From Hyposmocoma kahamanoa (taxonomy: Eukaryota > Arthropoda > Insecta > Lepidoptera > Cosmopterigidae), in contig NW_020654810.1 in the NCBI RefSeq assembly GCF_003589595.1, forward strand, positions 11,774,357 through 11,838,356: a stretch of DNA of 64,000 bases, in the 5' to 3' direction. Positions 1 through 12,261 of the stretch are shown one piece after another. Made by a program: the position numbers and the translations under genes. A model generated the notes under the pieces. It was not told where the DNA came from and made no database searches. It was given only the letters and a program-made list of their open reading frames with translations. The stretch's first letter is position 1; every line of letters begins with the position of its first letter.

Positions 1-1247
1 ACGATGTATAGAATGATTTACATTCACCAATTCCCTCATACAAGTATCAAATTACTAAGATTTATTATACCTAAGCTTACAACGCAATACAGTAAGTAGT
101 ACGAATAATAATAAAATCATAATTTATTTGCTGTGTGGCAATTTTTGATAGTATCTAATGGAACACAAAGGCATAAGGAATGAGGTCATGGCATAGACAG
201 CATCGAAACTTTTTATTGAAAAAAATAAACAAACGGTAACTGTCTTAAATAATCTGGCGAAGCGACAATTGTCGCGGGGAAGTGGACCTCTAAAACAGAT
301 CTCGTCATTATCGTGACGTCACAGTAGCAATTGAATTGATGAAGTCGAGACTGTAGTGCGACTATCATACATTCAGATAGACATTTTAAAACACCATTCC
401 TACGTTATCTCTTGACACTTATTAATGGAATCATCTACTTAGGTAATATTTTGCGAACAAATAGTTGACCAATAGGTATACTATATTTCCAAGCTAATAC
501 CAACGTTGAAGGTCGTACGGAGACATGAATCTGACGAGGCATTGAACTATGTAACGCAGCCGGAAAAAGGGGCCGATGACTGATGAGCGCTACCTTATGG
601 TTGACAATTGGTCACGTACATTTATTTCAATTTAATTTTCGTACATAAGTTTTATTCATTTTTCAACAGTCATAGGTTTTATTTACCTGTGTGCAGATAA
701 TAGACGAAACAATAAAAAAATACTATCAAAACCGATATGAAACATACCACAAAATCTATATATAATCGGCACGAATTTTTAATCAGGGATATTATAGTGT
801 TATTTTTTGTGCGTTGCTAATTTCTGATGAAATAAAAATAGTGTTGTCTTAACAAATCTTTTTACTTTACCAAAAACTTTAAATCTAAGTAAGAATATTT
901 AGATCCCGCAAAAGTATTATATAAAAAAGTATTGTTACAAAACTTTTATGAATGATAACAATAACACAGAATTACAAGAATTAATGTTTTAAATTCGTAA
1001 AATTGCTAAGATTCGGCTTAGGCAACCCTGTAGGCGTGAAATATTTTTGCAAACACGCAACGTATTTCATTTCGTCGCCTGTAACACGCTAATTTTGCTG
1101 TTTACTTTACCCTACGTCATTGCGATACCAGTGGAATTTTTAATACTGAGACCTTCAGGTTCCGGTTTTATGTGACATTTTTGATAAAACTTAAGCAAAA
1201 ATTAAATTTAATTTAAAATTTAATTTTTGAAAAGCAGCAACGAACTT
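1..1247. other. AT-rich stretch without a recognisable gene
   Basis: No long open frame, RNA gene or repeat family is recognised. A palindromic CRE/ATF-type octamer TGACGTCA lies at 314-321, which can occur by chance. The stretch ends at the 15-bp target duplication of the RTE insertion that follows. Confidence 0.5.
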
Positions 1248-1262
1248 GTCATTTTCTTTTCA

Positions 1263-2649
1263 ATCAATCAATCAGCCTATTGCAGGTCACTGCTGGATAT
1301 AAGCCTCCCCAAGTGTACGTCATAGTGCCCAATTACCGTTTTTCCGCATCCAACCACTACCCGCGACCTTCTTCAAATCGTCGTCGGTCCATCTTGCAGG
1401 GGGACGTCCTACGTTACGTGTGACGTGGTCTCCACTCCAGAACCCGTCTACTCCATCGCTCATCGGTTCTGCGACAGATGTGGGCAGCCTACTGCCACTT
1501 CAGCTTGCTACATTTCTGGACGATGTCCACAACTTTAGTCTTATGCCGATAACTTCGTTCCGGACTTTGTTCCTTAACGAGATACCCATCATAGACCTTT
1601 CCAAAGCTCGCTGAGCGACGTGTAGTCTGTGAGCCAGTTTGACCGTCGTATTCCACGTCTCGGCTCCGTAACTCATGACCGGTAGGACGCATTGGTTGTA
1701 AATCTTGGTCTTCAGGCACTGCGGGAGTGGTGACGAGAAGACATGACGCAGTTTTCCAAACGCTGCCGAACCCAGCTGCACTCTCCTATCTATTTCACGC
1801 TCGAAATTGTCTCTGCCTAGTTGCAGGGTTTGCCCGAGGAAGACACATTCTCGGACAACTTCGAGCGTTTCGCCATTAATCGAGATTGGCTCTGGGATGA
1901 CGAGCTCATTGAACAAGACCTTAGTCTTGTCCAAATTCATCGGAAGACCGATCGATAATGAGGCAGCAGTAAGGCTGTTCAGCATTTTCTGCATACCCTG
2001 CAGCGATTTTGCCATTATAACGATGTCCTCTGCAAAGTGAAGGTGTGTGAGATTTTCGCCATTGACATTGATGCCCAATCCGGTCCAATCAAGTGTTTTG
2101 AAGATATCCTCCAGAGCGTTTGAAAACAGTTTCGGAGATATAACATCTCTGTCTCACGCCTCTATGCTGGATGGGTCTTGTCTCGTTGCTTTGTACTTGG
2201 ACGGACATCGTGGCCTTGCTGTACAGATTTCTCAGCACCTCTGCATACTGTCAATCGACAAGGCATCGCTGCAAGGATTCCATAAGAGCCCAGGTTTCCA
2301 TAGAATCGAAGGCTTTCTCGTAGTCAACAAATGTTAGATACAGTCGCTGATTATACTCTTCGGACTTCTGTATAATCTGCCGAACAGTGGTCCACGGTGC
2401 TATAGCCCTTTAGAAACCCTGCCTGTCCCAGTGGCTGGAAAGCGTCACATCTTCCGGCGAGACGATTTGTGAGACTCTCGAAAACAGCTGATAAACGTGA
2501 CTCATGAGCACGATAGGTCTGTGGTTCTTCAAGAGGGTTTTGTCTCATTTCTTGAAAAACAAAGTTACCACGTTCCTGTTCCACGCCTCCAGAGTAGTGT
2601 TATTGGCTATGACGGCGTTGAATAGCTCCATGAGGTTTCTGAGCACTGG
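1263..2649 (-). mobile_element. RTE-type non-LTR retrotransposon, 5' truncated, with target-site duplication
   Basis: A 1387-bp minus-strand insertion containing the 3' half of an RTE-like element. Its 3' end (low coordinates) finishes in a short GATT/TGAT repeat, as RTE elements often do. The 15-bp sequence GTCATTTTCTTTTCA occurs exactly at 1248-1262 and 2650-2664, on both sides, and is the target-site duplication. The endonuclease and N-terminal RT portions are absent, as expected from incomplete reverse transcription. The clade is assigned from protein resemblance to lepidopteran endonuclease-RT proteins, without a search. Confidence 0.85.
1290..2640 (-). pseudogene. Reverse transcriptase (RTE-like), C-terminal part, decayed
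   Basis: Read on the minus strand, the pieces follow normal RT order across frame breaks. Near 2560-2400 is an NHRPI / GF-KGYST-DH region. Near 2330-2300 is FVDYEKAFDSME (motif A). Then comes a RGVRQR block, and near 2030 a FAEDIVIM motif where the catalytic box is normally FADD. The second Asp of that box is Glu here. The longest open piece (1500-2078) covers the palm-to-thumb region, and the tail toward 1300 holds the usual C-terminal region. Several frameshifts and the altered active site make it a dead copy. RT would copy element RNA at the nicked target. Confidence 0.85.
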
Positions 2650-2664
2650 GTCATTTTCTTTTCA

Positions 2665-3762
2665 GGACCACCGTATTTAGGAATTACGAAATATGTAATA
2701 TTGAATATATTACAAATGCATAATATGGGAATGAAGATCATTCTGCAAGTCCAATTAATAAAATATGTACACACGTATGACCAAGGTTCACCTTTGATTT
2801 GATGTAATGTAAGGCACCTAACCTAACCTTTTACATTTTCAACGGGCAAGGTATAGCATCAAAAATATTATAGTTTGTGCCATTGGTCATGTCAATAGCG
2901 GTCAATGGCCCGACTTTTAGCCTGTAATCGCAATTTATCAGCAATCGATCGCCGATCCCTATGAATATGTAGCAATTTTGACATTTCTTGAAATTGAGTC
3001 GTAATATCACTCTGTAAATTTATATGTTGTTAATATCACATTTTTATTATTAAAATTATAATTATATTTATTATTATATAATTTACTATTTCCTATTAAA
3101 ATTAATAATTATTTTAAACTCTGTGCTTAATAACTTTAATTCGTTCATAATTTAAAAACGTCAAAATATAAATACAATTTTTCATTTCAAACGCATAAAA
3201 AACTACAGTCCTCTATAAAAGGAAAATTTTATCTTATCCTCGTATCTTTTTAACTACTTTTCACGCTAAAAACGATTCACTATTCAGCCATTTTATTTTA
3301 TACTTTCAAACATACGTCGGTAATATTTTCAATTTTGGTGTGGGTTTGTTAATTCGTTTTATAAAGTTTGATATTGATGATTTTGCCAGAAATGGCTACT
3401 TTTAAATTAAGCGTTTCGGATCGGGTTCTGGAAGTAACGGTTTTGCTAATTATTTATATTGCGATGGTTTTTCTTTTATGTTAAGAATTACTAAAATAAA
3501 TAACTTTTGAACTACTTGAGCGTCAGTTGACACCAACACATTACGATGGGCTTTTATTTATATAATGGGAAGGGAACACGGGCAACCACTCTAAGTAGAA
3601 ACGTAAAAACATTGAAAAAATGAACTTATAAAGAATAAAGAATTAGGAATAATGGATTCACATTTAATCTGTAAATAATGGATTATTTATTACATAAAAA
3701 ATGTAATGTTCTTTGAAATACACATATTCTTTGAAAAATTAATAGAAACATTTTTAATTACT
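2665..3762. other. AT-rich stretch without a recognisable gene
   Basis: Very AT-rich, especially 3000-3200, with no sustained open frame and no repeat family recognised. Confidence 0.45.
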
Positions 3763-4350
3763 TAGGAAATGAAACTATTTTTCCGGATTTAAATCGCGTA
3801 TATTTGTTTTTCAAACAAACCAAGGTTAGGGGCCCTTTACAGGACACACGGTCACGGTTTCCTGAGGTGGTAAAGTCATCAAACAGTTATGTCTAATATT
3901 AATGCAAACCACCCTATTTTTTCACTATAGTTATAAAACTTATTAATTAAATATTATATTAGACCGCAGTACTAATTCATATGTTTTCATGTATTCTAAT
4001 TTCCATTATTAATAAACTATTTAACTGAATAAAAATTCATATTATTAAAATAAAATAATTTCTAAAACATAATATAGCGTAAATTGGAATGTTTTCTTTG
4101 TAAAATTAAAAATAAGGTATTTAATTAATAACTTTTGTACCTATAGTGAAAAAATGGGGTGGTTTGCATTAATATAACATACATAATTGGTTGATGACTC
4201 TACAACCTCAGTCAACCGTGACCATGGGACCTGTAAAGGGCCCGAAACGTTGGTTTGTTTGAAAAAATATATATAAGTACGAGATTTAAATTCGGAAATA
4301 TAGTTTCATTCCTATGTGTAACAATTGTGAAAACCTAAGAACTCGATATG
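3763..4350. repeat. Inverted pair of Penelope-like element tails
   Basis: The left arm (3763 to about 3930) begins with GAAATGAAACTATTTTTCCG and is the reverse complement of the right arm (about 4100-4350), which carries CCCGAAACG and ends near ACTCGATAT. The centre matches the 3' flank of the PLE copy at 50510-50760. The locus is therefore two oppositely oriented copies of a PLE 3' end meeting over shared non-coding tail. The assignment to PLE rests on the same tail following a GIY-YIG-coding region at 49645-50880. Confidence 0.75.
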
Positions 4351-4547
4351 CGTAATTCCTATCAAACTATTTAAAAGTTTACAACTCTTGAGGTATTCTG
4401 TACGTTAATGTGATTTCTACCATTATACGCTAACGACAACACTTTCTCACGTTACTGGGAATATTGGAGAATATCGCATTCACAAATAACATACGGTAGG
4501 GTGAATGATCGCTATCGACATGCTAAATGGCACTTAGTACAAATTAA

Positions 4548-4685
4548 TTATTTTTGTAACTATAGTTCAGAATAGGGTGGTTTAAATTAATATTAGACAT
4601 GACTGTTAGATGAGTAATACTATCTCAGTCATCTGTGACTATTTTTAATTTGTAGTAATTGCGAAAATCCAAGAACTAGTTATTT
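4548..4685 (+). repeat. Degenerate PLE tail fragment
   Basis: Matches the PLE tail in order (aactatagt.. agggtggttt.. attagacat.. ctcagtca.. gcgaaaatcc-aagaact) but lacks the CCCGAAACG block, so it is internally deleted. Confidence 0.6.
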
Positions 4686-5177
4686 TTCATTTTTATTTGC
4701 GTGACAATTATCTGGCCTCATAGAAACTATCAGATTTCATGAACTTTTTTGTTACTCTACGTCTCGAGTATTAATTACAATCCGTCTTATCAATCAAACT
4801 TGGTTTGTAATACACATTTTTATTAATTTTTGCAATTTGAACCTATTATACCTAGCTGTCGTATGCGTAATGCAGATAGGTAATAATAAAAGTTAACAAA
4901 GTATAAATAAATGAAATTTTGATTGATGCTTATACAAAATGCTGACCTCGGGGGCGGCGCAACCTTGTACACTCATTAAAATTTTACAGACGGTATCGTA
5001 ATCAAGCGAAGAGACTACAAATAAAACCATTTTTTCGACTAGTGAGGTCAAGTCTGAGATTCAGTGGACAATCATGTGTCAGACGGATCAAATTAAGACA
5101 TATCACTGAGGTATTCTACTTTTGGACAAAAACTTCTGCGTTCGTTTTGTGCGTTCGTCGATCGCGAGGGACTGTAA

Positions 5178-5466
5178 GGCTCAACTCACATTGGCGCAGA
5201 GTCGAAGCGTCGCGACGCTTCATGTTTTTCGCCTATAGCATATTCATCTCTATTTTCCCATAATTAAGATATAAATTTGTGTTATGTGAATATGGAATCG
5301 CACGAGCGCGTTCCTTGCGCGCAGTAAGACATCAGACGCCGACCACACTGTTATCCGGGCGCGCTACTGCGAGTGTCGTTGCGCAACGGCGGTCGTCGCC
5401 ATGCGTTTTAGCTGAAAAACAGGACGCGACGCGACGCTTCGACTTTGCGCCAGTGTGAGTTGAGCC
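5178..5466. mobile_element. MITE with GGCTCAACTCACA inverted termini, Harbinger-like
   Basis: A 289-bp element whose roughly 37-bp ends are inverted repeats: GGCTCAACTCACATTGGCGC at the left, its complement at the right with few mismatches. It is flanked by TAA on both sides (5175-5177 and 5467-5469). A shorter second copy lies at 46675-46882 with TAT flanks. GG-starting TIRs plus a 3-bp TA-rich duplication suggest PIF/Harbinger, an inference because no transposase is present. Confidence 0.75.
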
Positions 5467-5469
5467 TAA

Positions 5470-6379
5470 TAGTATTTTAAAAAAATATGGATGATTCGAG
5501 AGATTGAGATGCGATTGTTTCATCCCATGTGAGTAGGCTTAGAGGCTATTAAGATATTATAGCACGAAGGAAATAATGTTTAAGAAAAGATAAGTCTTCA
5601 AGTCATGATTACGGAAAAAAATAATATATTTACATTTATTGGTAAGTAACGTGGAAAATTACCGTATTAGTGTTCAACACAAATACAATCTGCAATTTAG
5701 AAATGCCTGATTTTCACAAGGCAATGTTTCACCTTGAGGTGAAAGAAAGATATGCGGAACTACATTTATTTTTTGTCACAATATTTTCGCAGACCTGCGA
5801 AAAGTGTTTTGAAATGAAAGGCGCCTACATTTGTTTTCTTCTTATTTTTCCGTCTTTATTTCCAGATAGCGAAATACGCCTAATACTTACATTTTCGAAG
5901 AAAACACGTACGTAATTATGGAATAAGACTAAAAGAACAATGGAATCCATGTCCATTAAATAATGATTATGTTACCGGCACAAAAAAAAACATAATGTCA
6001 GTGATTGTCCCCAACTTTTTACTGTACGGACTCTATACGGTCGAATATAAGTCAAATAAACAATTACAAAGAAAAATTACGTTTTTCGCAGACCTGACGT
6101 AATCGCATATTGTTTTAGGCATTACGAATAGCACTCGAAACGTAACCTTGAAACAGACAGAAGATACGTTTTGAAATGTTTCTTATTGCCAGAGAGTTTT
6201 TGTGTCGATACACATTGTTTCACAATTTCAAAGGAATACATTATCTGCGGTCGATGGCTCAGAGCTTTGTCACGTGTGTTAAATTGTAACGAGTTTAGAA
6301 CTATATTAGGACACGTCTTGTTCACATTATGTTGAAAAAACGAATTGTCTTCTTCATTATAGTGTATGGATATTATTAT
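5470..6379. other. AT-rich stretch, no recognised gene
   Basis: Contains short open frames (an 81-aa one at 5670-5915 on plus, a 67-aa one at 6122-6325 on minus). Neither shows a family signature or good splice context, so both are treated as chance. Confidence 0.4.
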
Positions 6380-7167
6380 TATAATTTATTACGATACAAA
6401 GTGATGAGACGAACAAGTCGTGCGCCTAGCGGTAAGCGACACTCTCGTCCATGGCAGTTACAGCACCTCATAGAGCTTTAAATCGCAAAGATCTGAGAGG
6501 TACTGTGACTGCGCCCGTCACCCTGAAATAAAAGTTGATAAAGTCTTATTAAATTTATTCCGTAGGTAAAATAAATTTTCACTTGAAAACGTTACAGTCA
6601 CTCTCACTTCGTTGATTTCCCTGAGAAGATCGAGCAAGAAGCTATAGGGATTGCTCTTTTCAAATAAACTTAAATGCTATGGAATACACTTTGAATCAAA
6701 TTTGTGTGGTTTCTGGAGCCATGTCGTCTTTCCATAAATCTTTATATAACACGTAGTGTTCAATTTTGTAATATGACTTTTCAATAAAAATTTGTTTTTA
6801 AAGTTAGGAAATGATAATCTTAATATATGCTCCGGAATCTTAATGTTAAAAATTTACACAGTTCTCCATAAAAGAGTAGTTTACCTTGGTTAAACGAAAT
6901 CGTGGTACCATGAGTTTCGACTTAGCTCTAAGGTTAATATTATAGATATCTTCTGTCTTATTGAATTTATGTCTATTTTTACGGGCATATAAAATATTTG
7001 AGTAATAAGTCCCATATGCTTGTTATTTCACACCTTATCCTTCAAAACCGGAACGCAGTAATGCTCATACTATTGCTTGACGACAGAAATATCGCGAAAT
7101 ATTGCGACCTCATGGTCGCAATATTTCCCTGGATGACTCTTTCACAAGTAGCTCTACTACTACAAAA
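6380..7167 (-). repeat. Rep-A copy split by a nested insertion
   Basis: Rep-A is a ~300-bp family defined within this window. In sense orientation it starts GTAGCAGTAGAGCTCCTTGT, passes CAGTGCCCCTCAGATCTTTG, and ends near GGCGCACGACTTGTTCGTC followed by a short A-rich tail. That suggests a retroposon, class unknown. Here the 3' half is 6380-6545 and the 5' half 7007-7167, both antisense. They are separated by 461 bp, with AAGTC present on both sides of the interruption. Confidence 0.7.
6546..7006. mobile_element. Unclassified 461-bp insert inside Rep-A
   Basis: It interrupts Rep-A within the consensus segment ACAAGTCCCATG. AAGTC at 6541-6545 and 7007-7011 would be a 5-bp target duplication. 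The insert is AT-rich, has no coding frame and no clear terminal inverted repeat. It holds a ttccctgagaagatcgag motif near 6620 that recurs in diverged form near 8315. Confidence 0.45.
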
Positions 7168-7971
7168 TCGTTATTGTTTGATTGTTAGTTACATAAAATG
7201 GTAGCTTTTGGTCATAATTACCAAACATACAAAGATGATAAAGGATAGGTCCTACATCTAAATTTTTCTGGACCCCACGATAGCAAATTTAATCCACTGT
7301 CGTCAAAATATCCGAGATTACAAAAGCAAAAGAGCACTTATACTTAATGATACTTCATAATACTCCGAACGAATAAGAGGAGACAAACAAGTTGTTAACA
7401 AGACAACTTATACCCCAAAACTTTCGCAAGCAATCCAAATTCATAAATTACAATCCATACTCCATTACCTGGAGTACCTGGAGCGAATTTTAGAAGTGTT
7501 GTCATTTCGTAAATTGCGGACTATATCTATTACGAAAAGCCATTTAATTGGGAGTGTCAACAGTGAAATCGATATACACATCTTGATCGAGTTAGAAACC
7601 CTTAAAGCTTGGTCTCCTTATCTTGCGAGGGGTGTCCCTTGTCACCCCTTGTACACGTTAGGCCTTTCATAGTTTGATGATAATTCAAACAATATCATAT
7701 ATGCGTAGATACAACTTTTAAATATAAGATTTTTTGCTAAAAATTTTTTATAATTAACGGAACATAATCATTCTTCAAGAATTACCATGAAGTTGCGTTG
7801 TTTTACTTAGAAATTTTGGAACCTTTGAGAAGTTGAAGTTTGAAATTTTATAATTTAATGGTAAACTAACAACACCACGACAGTAATTTCGTTTCTATAT
7901 CATGTCTGCATTTACCTTATTTGTTAATATCTGAATTAAGAAGAAAATTTGCTTGTATGGAGCGCTAGTAT

Positions 7972-8225
7972 TGAGTAGCAGTAGAGCTTGTGAAAGAGTT
8001 CGTCCAGGGAAGTACTGCCACCTTAGCAATTTTAGCCGTCAAGCAGAAATGTACGCATTACTACTTTCTGTCACGTTCACGTTGTGGGTGACGGCCACAG
8101 TAGCAGTGCCCCTCAGATCTTTGCAATTATAGCTCTGAGTGGCACTGCAACTTTTATGGACAGGCGTATCGCTTACCACCAGGCGCACGACTCACTCGTC
8201 TCGTCACTTGATATCATAAAAAAAA
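7972..8225 (+). repeat. Rep-A copy, sense, with A-tail
   Basis: Starts gagtagcagtagagcttg and runs to gtcacttgatatcat followed by eight A residues. The A-tail at the 3' end supports a retroposon origin. Confidence 0.75.
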
Positions 8226-9794
8226 TGAAAATATTACTATTCCATAATCAAATTATATAGTCAAACAAATTATACTTCAAACCATCAAAACGAAACACTA
8301 TACATTTGCAAAGCAGATTCCCTTGAGAAGATAGAGTAAATAAAGATAAAGATAAATTTATTCTGTATAAATATTTAACCTAAATACCTGAATTTTATTA
8401 AATAACCTTTTATTTACGCATATACGCCAAACTATCGCAAATAGATAGCTGTTCACGTTTATGATTTAAAGTATTATTAATTTTAAAATATCACTAGTAG
8501 AAACACGACTGGGTATCATAGAAAAAGACAACTTCAAAGAGCTAAATTGATAACTCCAACAGAATTTTGCCATCCAAGTACGCGGAAGGTTTATAATTTG
8601 TAACTTTGTATAAACTTTTCACGATAGTTATATAAACTTATAAGTGGCAAATTTTGAATATCGACAAGAGTCTTGTTACAAAAGCGTATACGTTGCCCTT
8701 TCAAATGAGTTTGTGAGTGTGAATGCTGCTATCAAAAACATCCAGTATATTTTTATTAAAAACTAAAATTAATACTATTTTTCATGATAAAAATACTATT
8801 CTTCTTAACAAAATTTAATTTTTATAAACCACTGACGCCAGGAATGTTACTTTCTTTAAATTTATTTCTCAGAGACAGGCCTAACAACTGGATAAACATT
8901 TAATGGCCGCATTTCGCTTATGCAAAATGACGCATGTCATCAAACTGTGGATATAGTTCAGATAAACCAATGTAGAGGATTCGGTGTCTGAAAGTTTTCG
9001 TATTTTTTTGATCGATTGTCCTTAAGAGTCTGCAGAACCTATCTCAAGTGCTCGTATGTCCTTTTCAACGTCTCGGAATGAACCGTTATTAAAATTCTCT
9101 CTAGGGTTGATCATACTATTTACTATCATCCAAACGGCAAGTGTTAAGAAACAAAGAAAGAAAATACATTTATTTGTTTACCACAAATGACACCACAAAA
9201 AAAACGAAACCAAACAAGAAAAACAAAACATAATGGAACGTAAAACGTAAATAAATAATACTTACAAAACAAATTCGGAAATTGAACATAAAATAAATTT
9301 AAAACATACTATTCATACAAATAAGGATGATGCGACGTTTACTCAATGAGAAATCAGTAATGACATCTCATTAGTTGACGTTTTTGTCCTTCCTTTGGTT
9401 AGAATGTCAACCTTACCACATCTTAGGGACTCTTGACCTTGATCAGACCCGGCCACGAAATCCAATTAACTATTCACTAGAGATTGATGGTGAGGATATA
9501 TTGGAAGATATTTGTCACTGGAATTAATCAGTACGTCACGCCTCAAATTTACGACCACTATTGTTGCTCCTAAAGTCGTCATACACTCGTAAATTATGGG
9601 TAGTGGATTATGCCAAGAAATTCCAGACTATTAAGATAATTCCTATCACTCTTACCGGTAATCACTCTTATCGTTTTTAAATAACCAAACTTTAACTTGG
9701 AATTTTACAGACATAACGAACTAATTTTATTCTACTATTTTTATAACAGAACCGCTTGTTTTTATGTTTATAATATTATTTTCATTAGGTAAAA
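8226..9794. other. AT-rich stretch without a recognisable gene
   Basis: No open frame of interest and no clear repeat. An A-rich patch with tandem-like caaaac content at 9150-9310 may be an old retroelement tail. Confidence 0.4.
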
Positions 9795-9900
9795 TAGGTA
9801 AACATATAAACTACAATCTCACCTGATGGTAAGTAATAATGTCGTTGAGGATTAACAAGTGCGCTTCAAATTGCCAGGTGCCAAGATGCCGCCGGTAAAT
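9795..9900 (+). repeat. Interspersed repeat fragment (CACCTGATGGTAAGT type)
   Basis: The run aactacaatctcacctgatg followed by gtaagtaataatg resembles a segment I know as common in lepidopteran genomes, probably from a LINE or SINE 3' region. Only about 100 bp are recognisable. Confidence 0.4.
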
Positions 9901-10395
9901 GAAATCGAAGAAGAAATAGCGCTAAGTTTTTTAAAAGTGGACAAATAAAAGTTGTTCATTTTAATGTTAGATATTTTGAATATAATGAAATTAATAAGTT
10001 CTATATTTAACTATGGCAATAATACGCAAAATACATGAAATAAATTTCATGCCTACAATTGAATCGAGATTATAATATGTCACGTTAATACTAGATTTAT
10101 TCCCTATATTTACGACAGAATATGACAAAAGGTCTACCTTCATGAATTAACCAAGACGTTTCTTCGGTACACTATTATTTCAGAACATCATCTACTTACC
10201 TAATCTATATTTGCATTGTAATATTGGTAATCTATACTATCCATGCCATGATAATTTACAGCAATCGCTGTTATCAGTACTATCGACTGCATTCACCATT
10301 ATCTACTAAATGAAAGTAAACAAACACCTAGTTATCTTTTACATGGACGACCACCTACAAATTGTTGTGTAATTTATTCAGTGTATTTTCAATTT

Positions 10396-10663
10396 CTTTT
10401 TATTATAGGTACCAAGTGACGGGACAAACAAGTCGTGCGCCTGGTGGCTGCAGTGCTACTCAGTGCTTTAAATCGCATAGATCTGAGGGACACTGCCACT
10501 GCACCCGTCCTTCTGAGAGATAACATAACAAGTCCCATGTGCCTGTTATTTCACCAGCGCCCCAACGCCGCAATTATTACTTTATTGCTTCGCGGCAGAA
10601 ATAGATACGGTGGCCGTACTTCCTTGGACGAACACTTTCATAAGCAGTTTTACTGCTGCTATT
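10396..10663 (-). repeat. Rep-A copy, antisense
   Basis: Begins with the T-rich tail (ttcttttta), then GTGACGGGACAAACAAGTCG, and ends near the tactgctgct motif. The 91-aa open frame across it (10435-10710) is an accident of the repeat. Confidence 0.75.
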
Positions 10664-10669
10664 CAATGA

Positions 10670-12100
10670 TAAACATTCACGTTTACTTCTTCACTTACAT
10701 GTGTAGGTAGATCAATACGAATGCTAATGTCTTAATTTATTATATAGGAGGAACGAGAAACCTTAGTTTATGCTAATAATTTTATCCATCAAAATATCTT
10801 ATACCCTAAATCCGTTATCAGGTCTAGATTGAATTATTTAACATTATACTTGCTTTCCGTTGCGAATGTTACTAAAACGTCGATTGTTGCTATATTTTTA
10901 TGACAAACAGCGATGTCGACCGATTGTCGTGTGATAGAGAAAAATATTACTGCAGAGAAATGCCGAGAAAACAAGGTGTATTCGATCATACATATATGCA
11001 CTTGGCGCTTTTTTCCCAAGGTGACCACCAGCAAGGTGACCACCAGTTGTTGCAGGTATAACGGCCTTCCGCTTTATTGCCGGCTTTACAGTACTTTGTA
11101 GTGCAGGGTGTGTGGTGCATACGGCCGTGAGGTCCTTAGGGCTTCCATGTGTCGCTCGCGTTGCAAGCGAAGTAAACGGGCTATTGTTTCCCAATATCAT
11201 TTATAGTTGCACCATTTGCATCCAAATTTCCTATGAGTGGGGAAAATATAACTGTAAGTATTCTATTATAATATAACAGGCGCCACGGTATTAATTGCAC
11301 CCGGGTCCAATAAGGACTATTCCGTTGATACTTTTTTAGCCTCAACAACACTCATCAGTGCTCAAACAAATGCTCGTCGATTAAGGATACTCTTGACCTA
11401 GCCTTTCTTTAGTTCTCAATTTGGTCACAGTAAATTCGCTTAATCCGCCGTTACCGATTGCCCATTCACTTTCGCCTTATGAATGTGTTCATTCATCGTT
11501 TCTACATGCCCGAATCATCTTTCAGCGTATATCAATCGCACGCAGTTTTGGGTGTTCTTCGAATTAAATTAAATTTAGTTATTTCAATCGAAATTGACTT
11601 GATACCACTTGATTAAAATGTAAAAAATCTTTATCCATTATGTTTCGAATACAATCGATTCAAAGGAAACGTGCACTAATAGATTTTTCTAAATCTATCA
11701 ACCTAGTATCTTCATCTGAACATTTAATATTATGAAGCGAGCAATCTATTTGGGAAATAAACTTTTCTTAACTAGTTCGTGTCTGGGTGTTCACAATAGT
11801 GTCTCGGAGTTAATTCGTTCGCCTTATAGTGCAGGAGCCCTAGTTTTTGTACTACAGTACTATTATTTGTATTTAATTTATTTCTTATATATTTTTAGTT
11901 GTCAATATTTACTGACAACTAAAAATGAGAATTTGTTACATAATATAGATTTCAGAGACATTTTCTGAGGGTATTGGAGATATTATTACAAAATCGAGAA
12001 ATGTTAGTATTGAACCTTGCACTCACAATATTATTAATATTAGACTATAGCCATAGTATAATAATAAGACAAATATGGTGACTCTACACATCGTAACAAC
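10670..12100. other. Unannotated stretch with one perfect 15-bp tandem duplication
   Basis: CAAGGTGACCACCAG is repeated exactly at 11017-11031 and 11032-11046, inside a locally GC-richer block (about 11000-11170). A 100-residue minus-strand open frame (10898-11200, no ATG at its 5' end) spans this block. I recognise no domain in it, and it may be chance. Confidence 0.35.
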
Positions 12101-12108
12101 GCGAGTAG

Positions 12109-12261
12109 TATATAAGCACGTCCGCCACTAGCACGAACACTTTCACGTGGTGTGTATTATGGACGCACACGTTCGCACAATCTCGCGATGCACTCGCATT
12201 GCACAACGCAGGTCGTCCCACGCGCCATTAATTATAGAAATGAAGCGGTCGCTCGGGATTT
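12109..12261 (+). promoter_or_regulatory. Possible core promoter: TATA box, E-box, short frame
   Basis: TATATAAG at 12109-12116 is followed about 35 bp later by TTTCACGTGG, containing the palindromic E-box CACGTG. Then comes a CpG-rich stretch with a short ATG frame starting at 12160. The clustering in an AT-rich setting is the only evidence. The TATA-to-initiator distance is slightly long, and no downstream exon was found. Confidence 0.2.

Noticed and set aside
2814..2828. Telomere-type CCTAA repeats
   Set aside because: Only two and a half units (cacctaacctaacc), too short to mean anything.
4210..4260. Hammerhead ribozyme in the PLE tail, suggested by CCCGAAACGT
   Set aside because: PLE tails can carry hammerheads, but I could not find the partner CTGANGA core with pairing stems in either orientation.
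10435..10710. 91-aa plus-strand open frame
   Set aside because: It lies within an antisense Rep-A copy; other Rep-A copies have unrelated frames at the same place.
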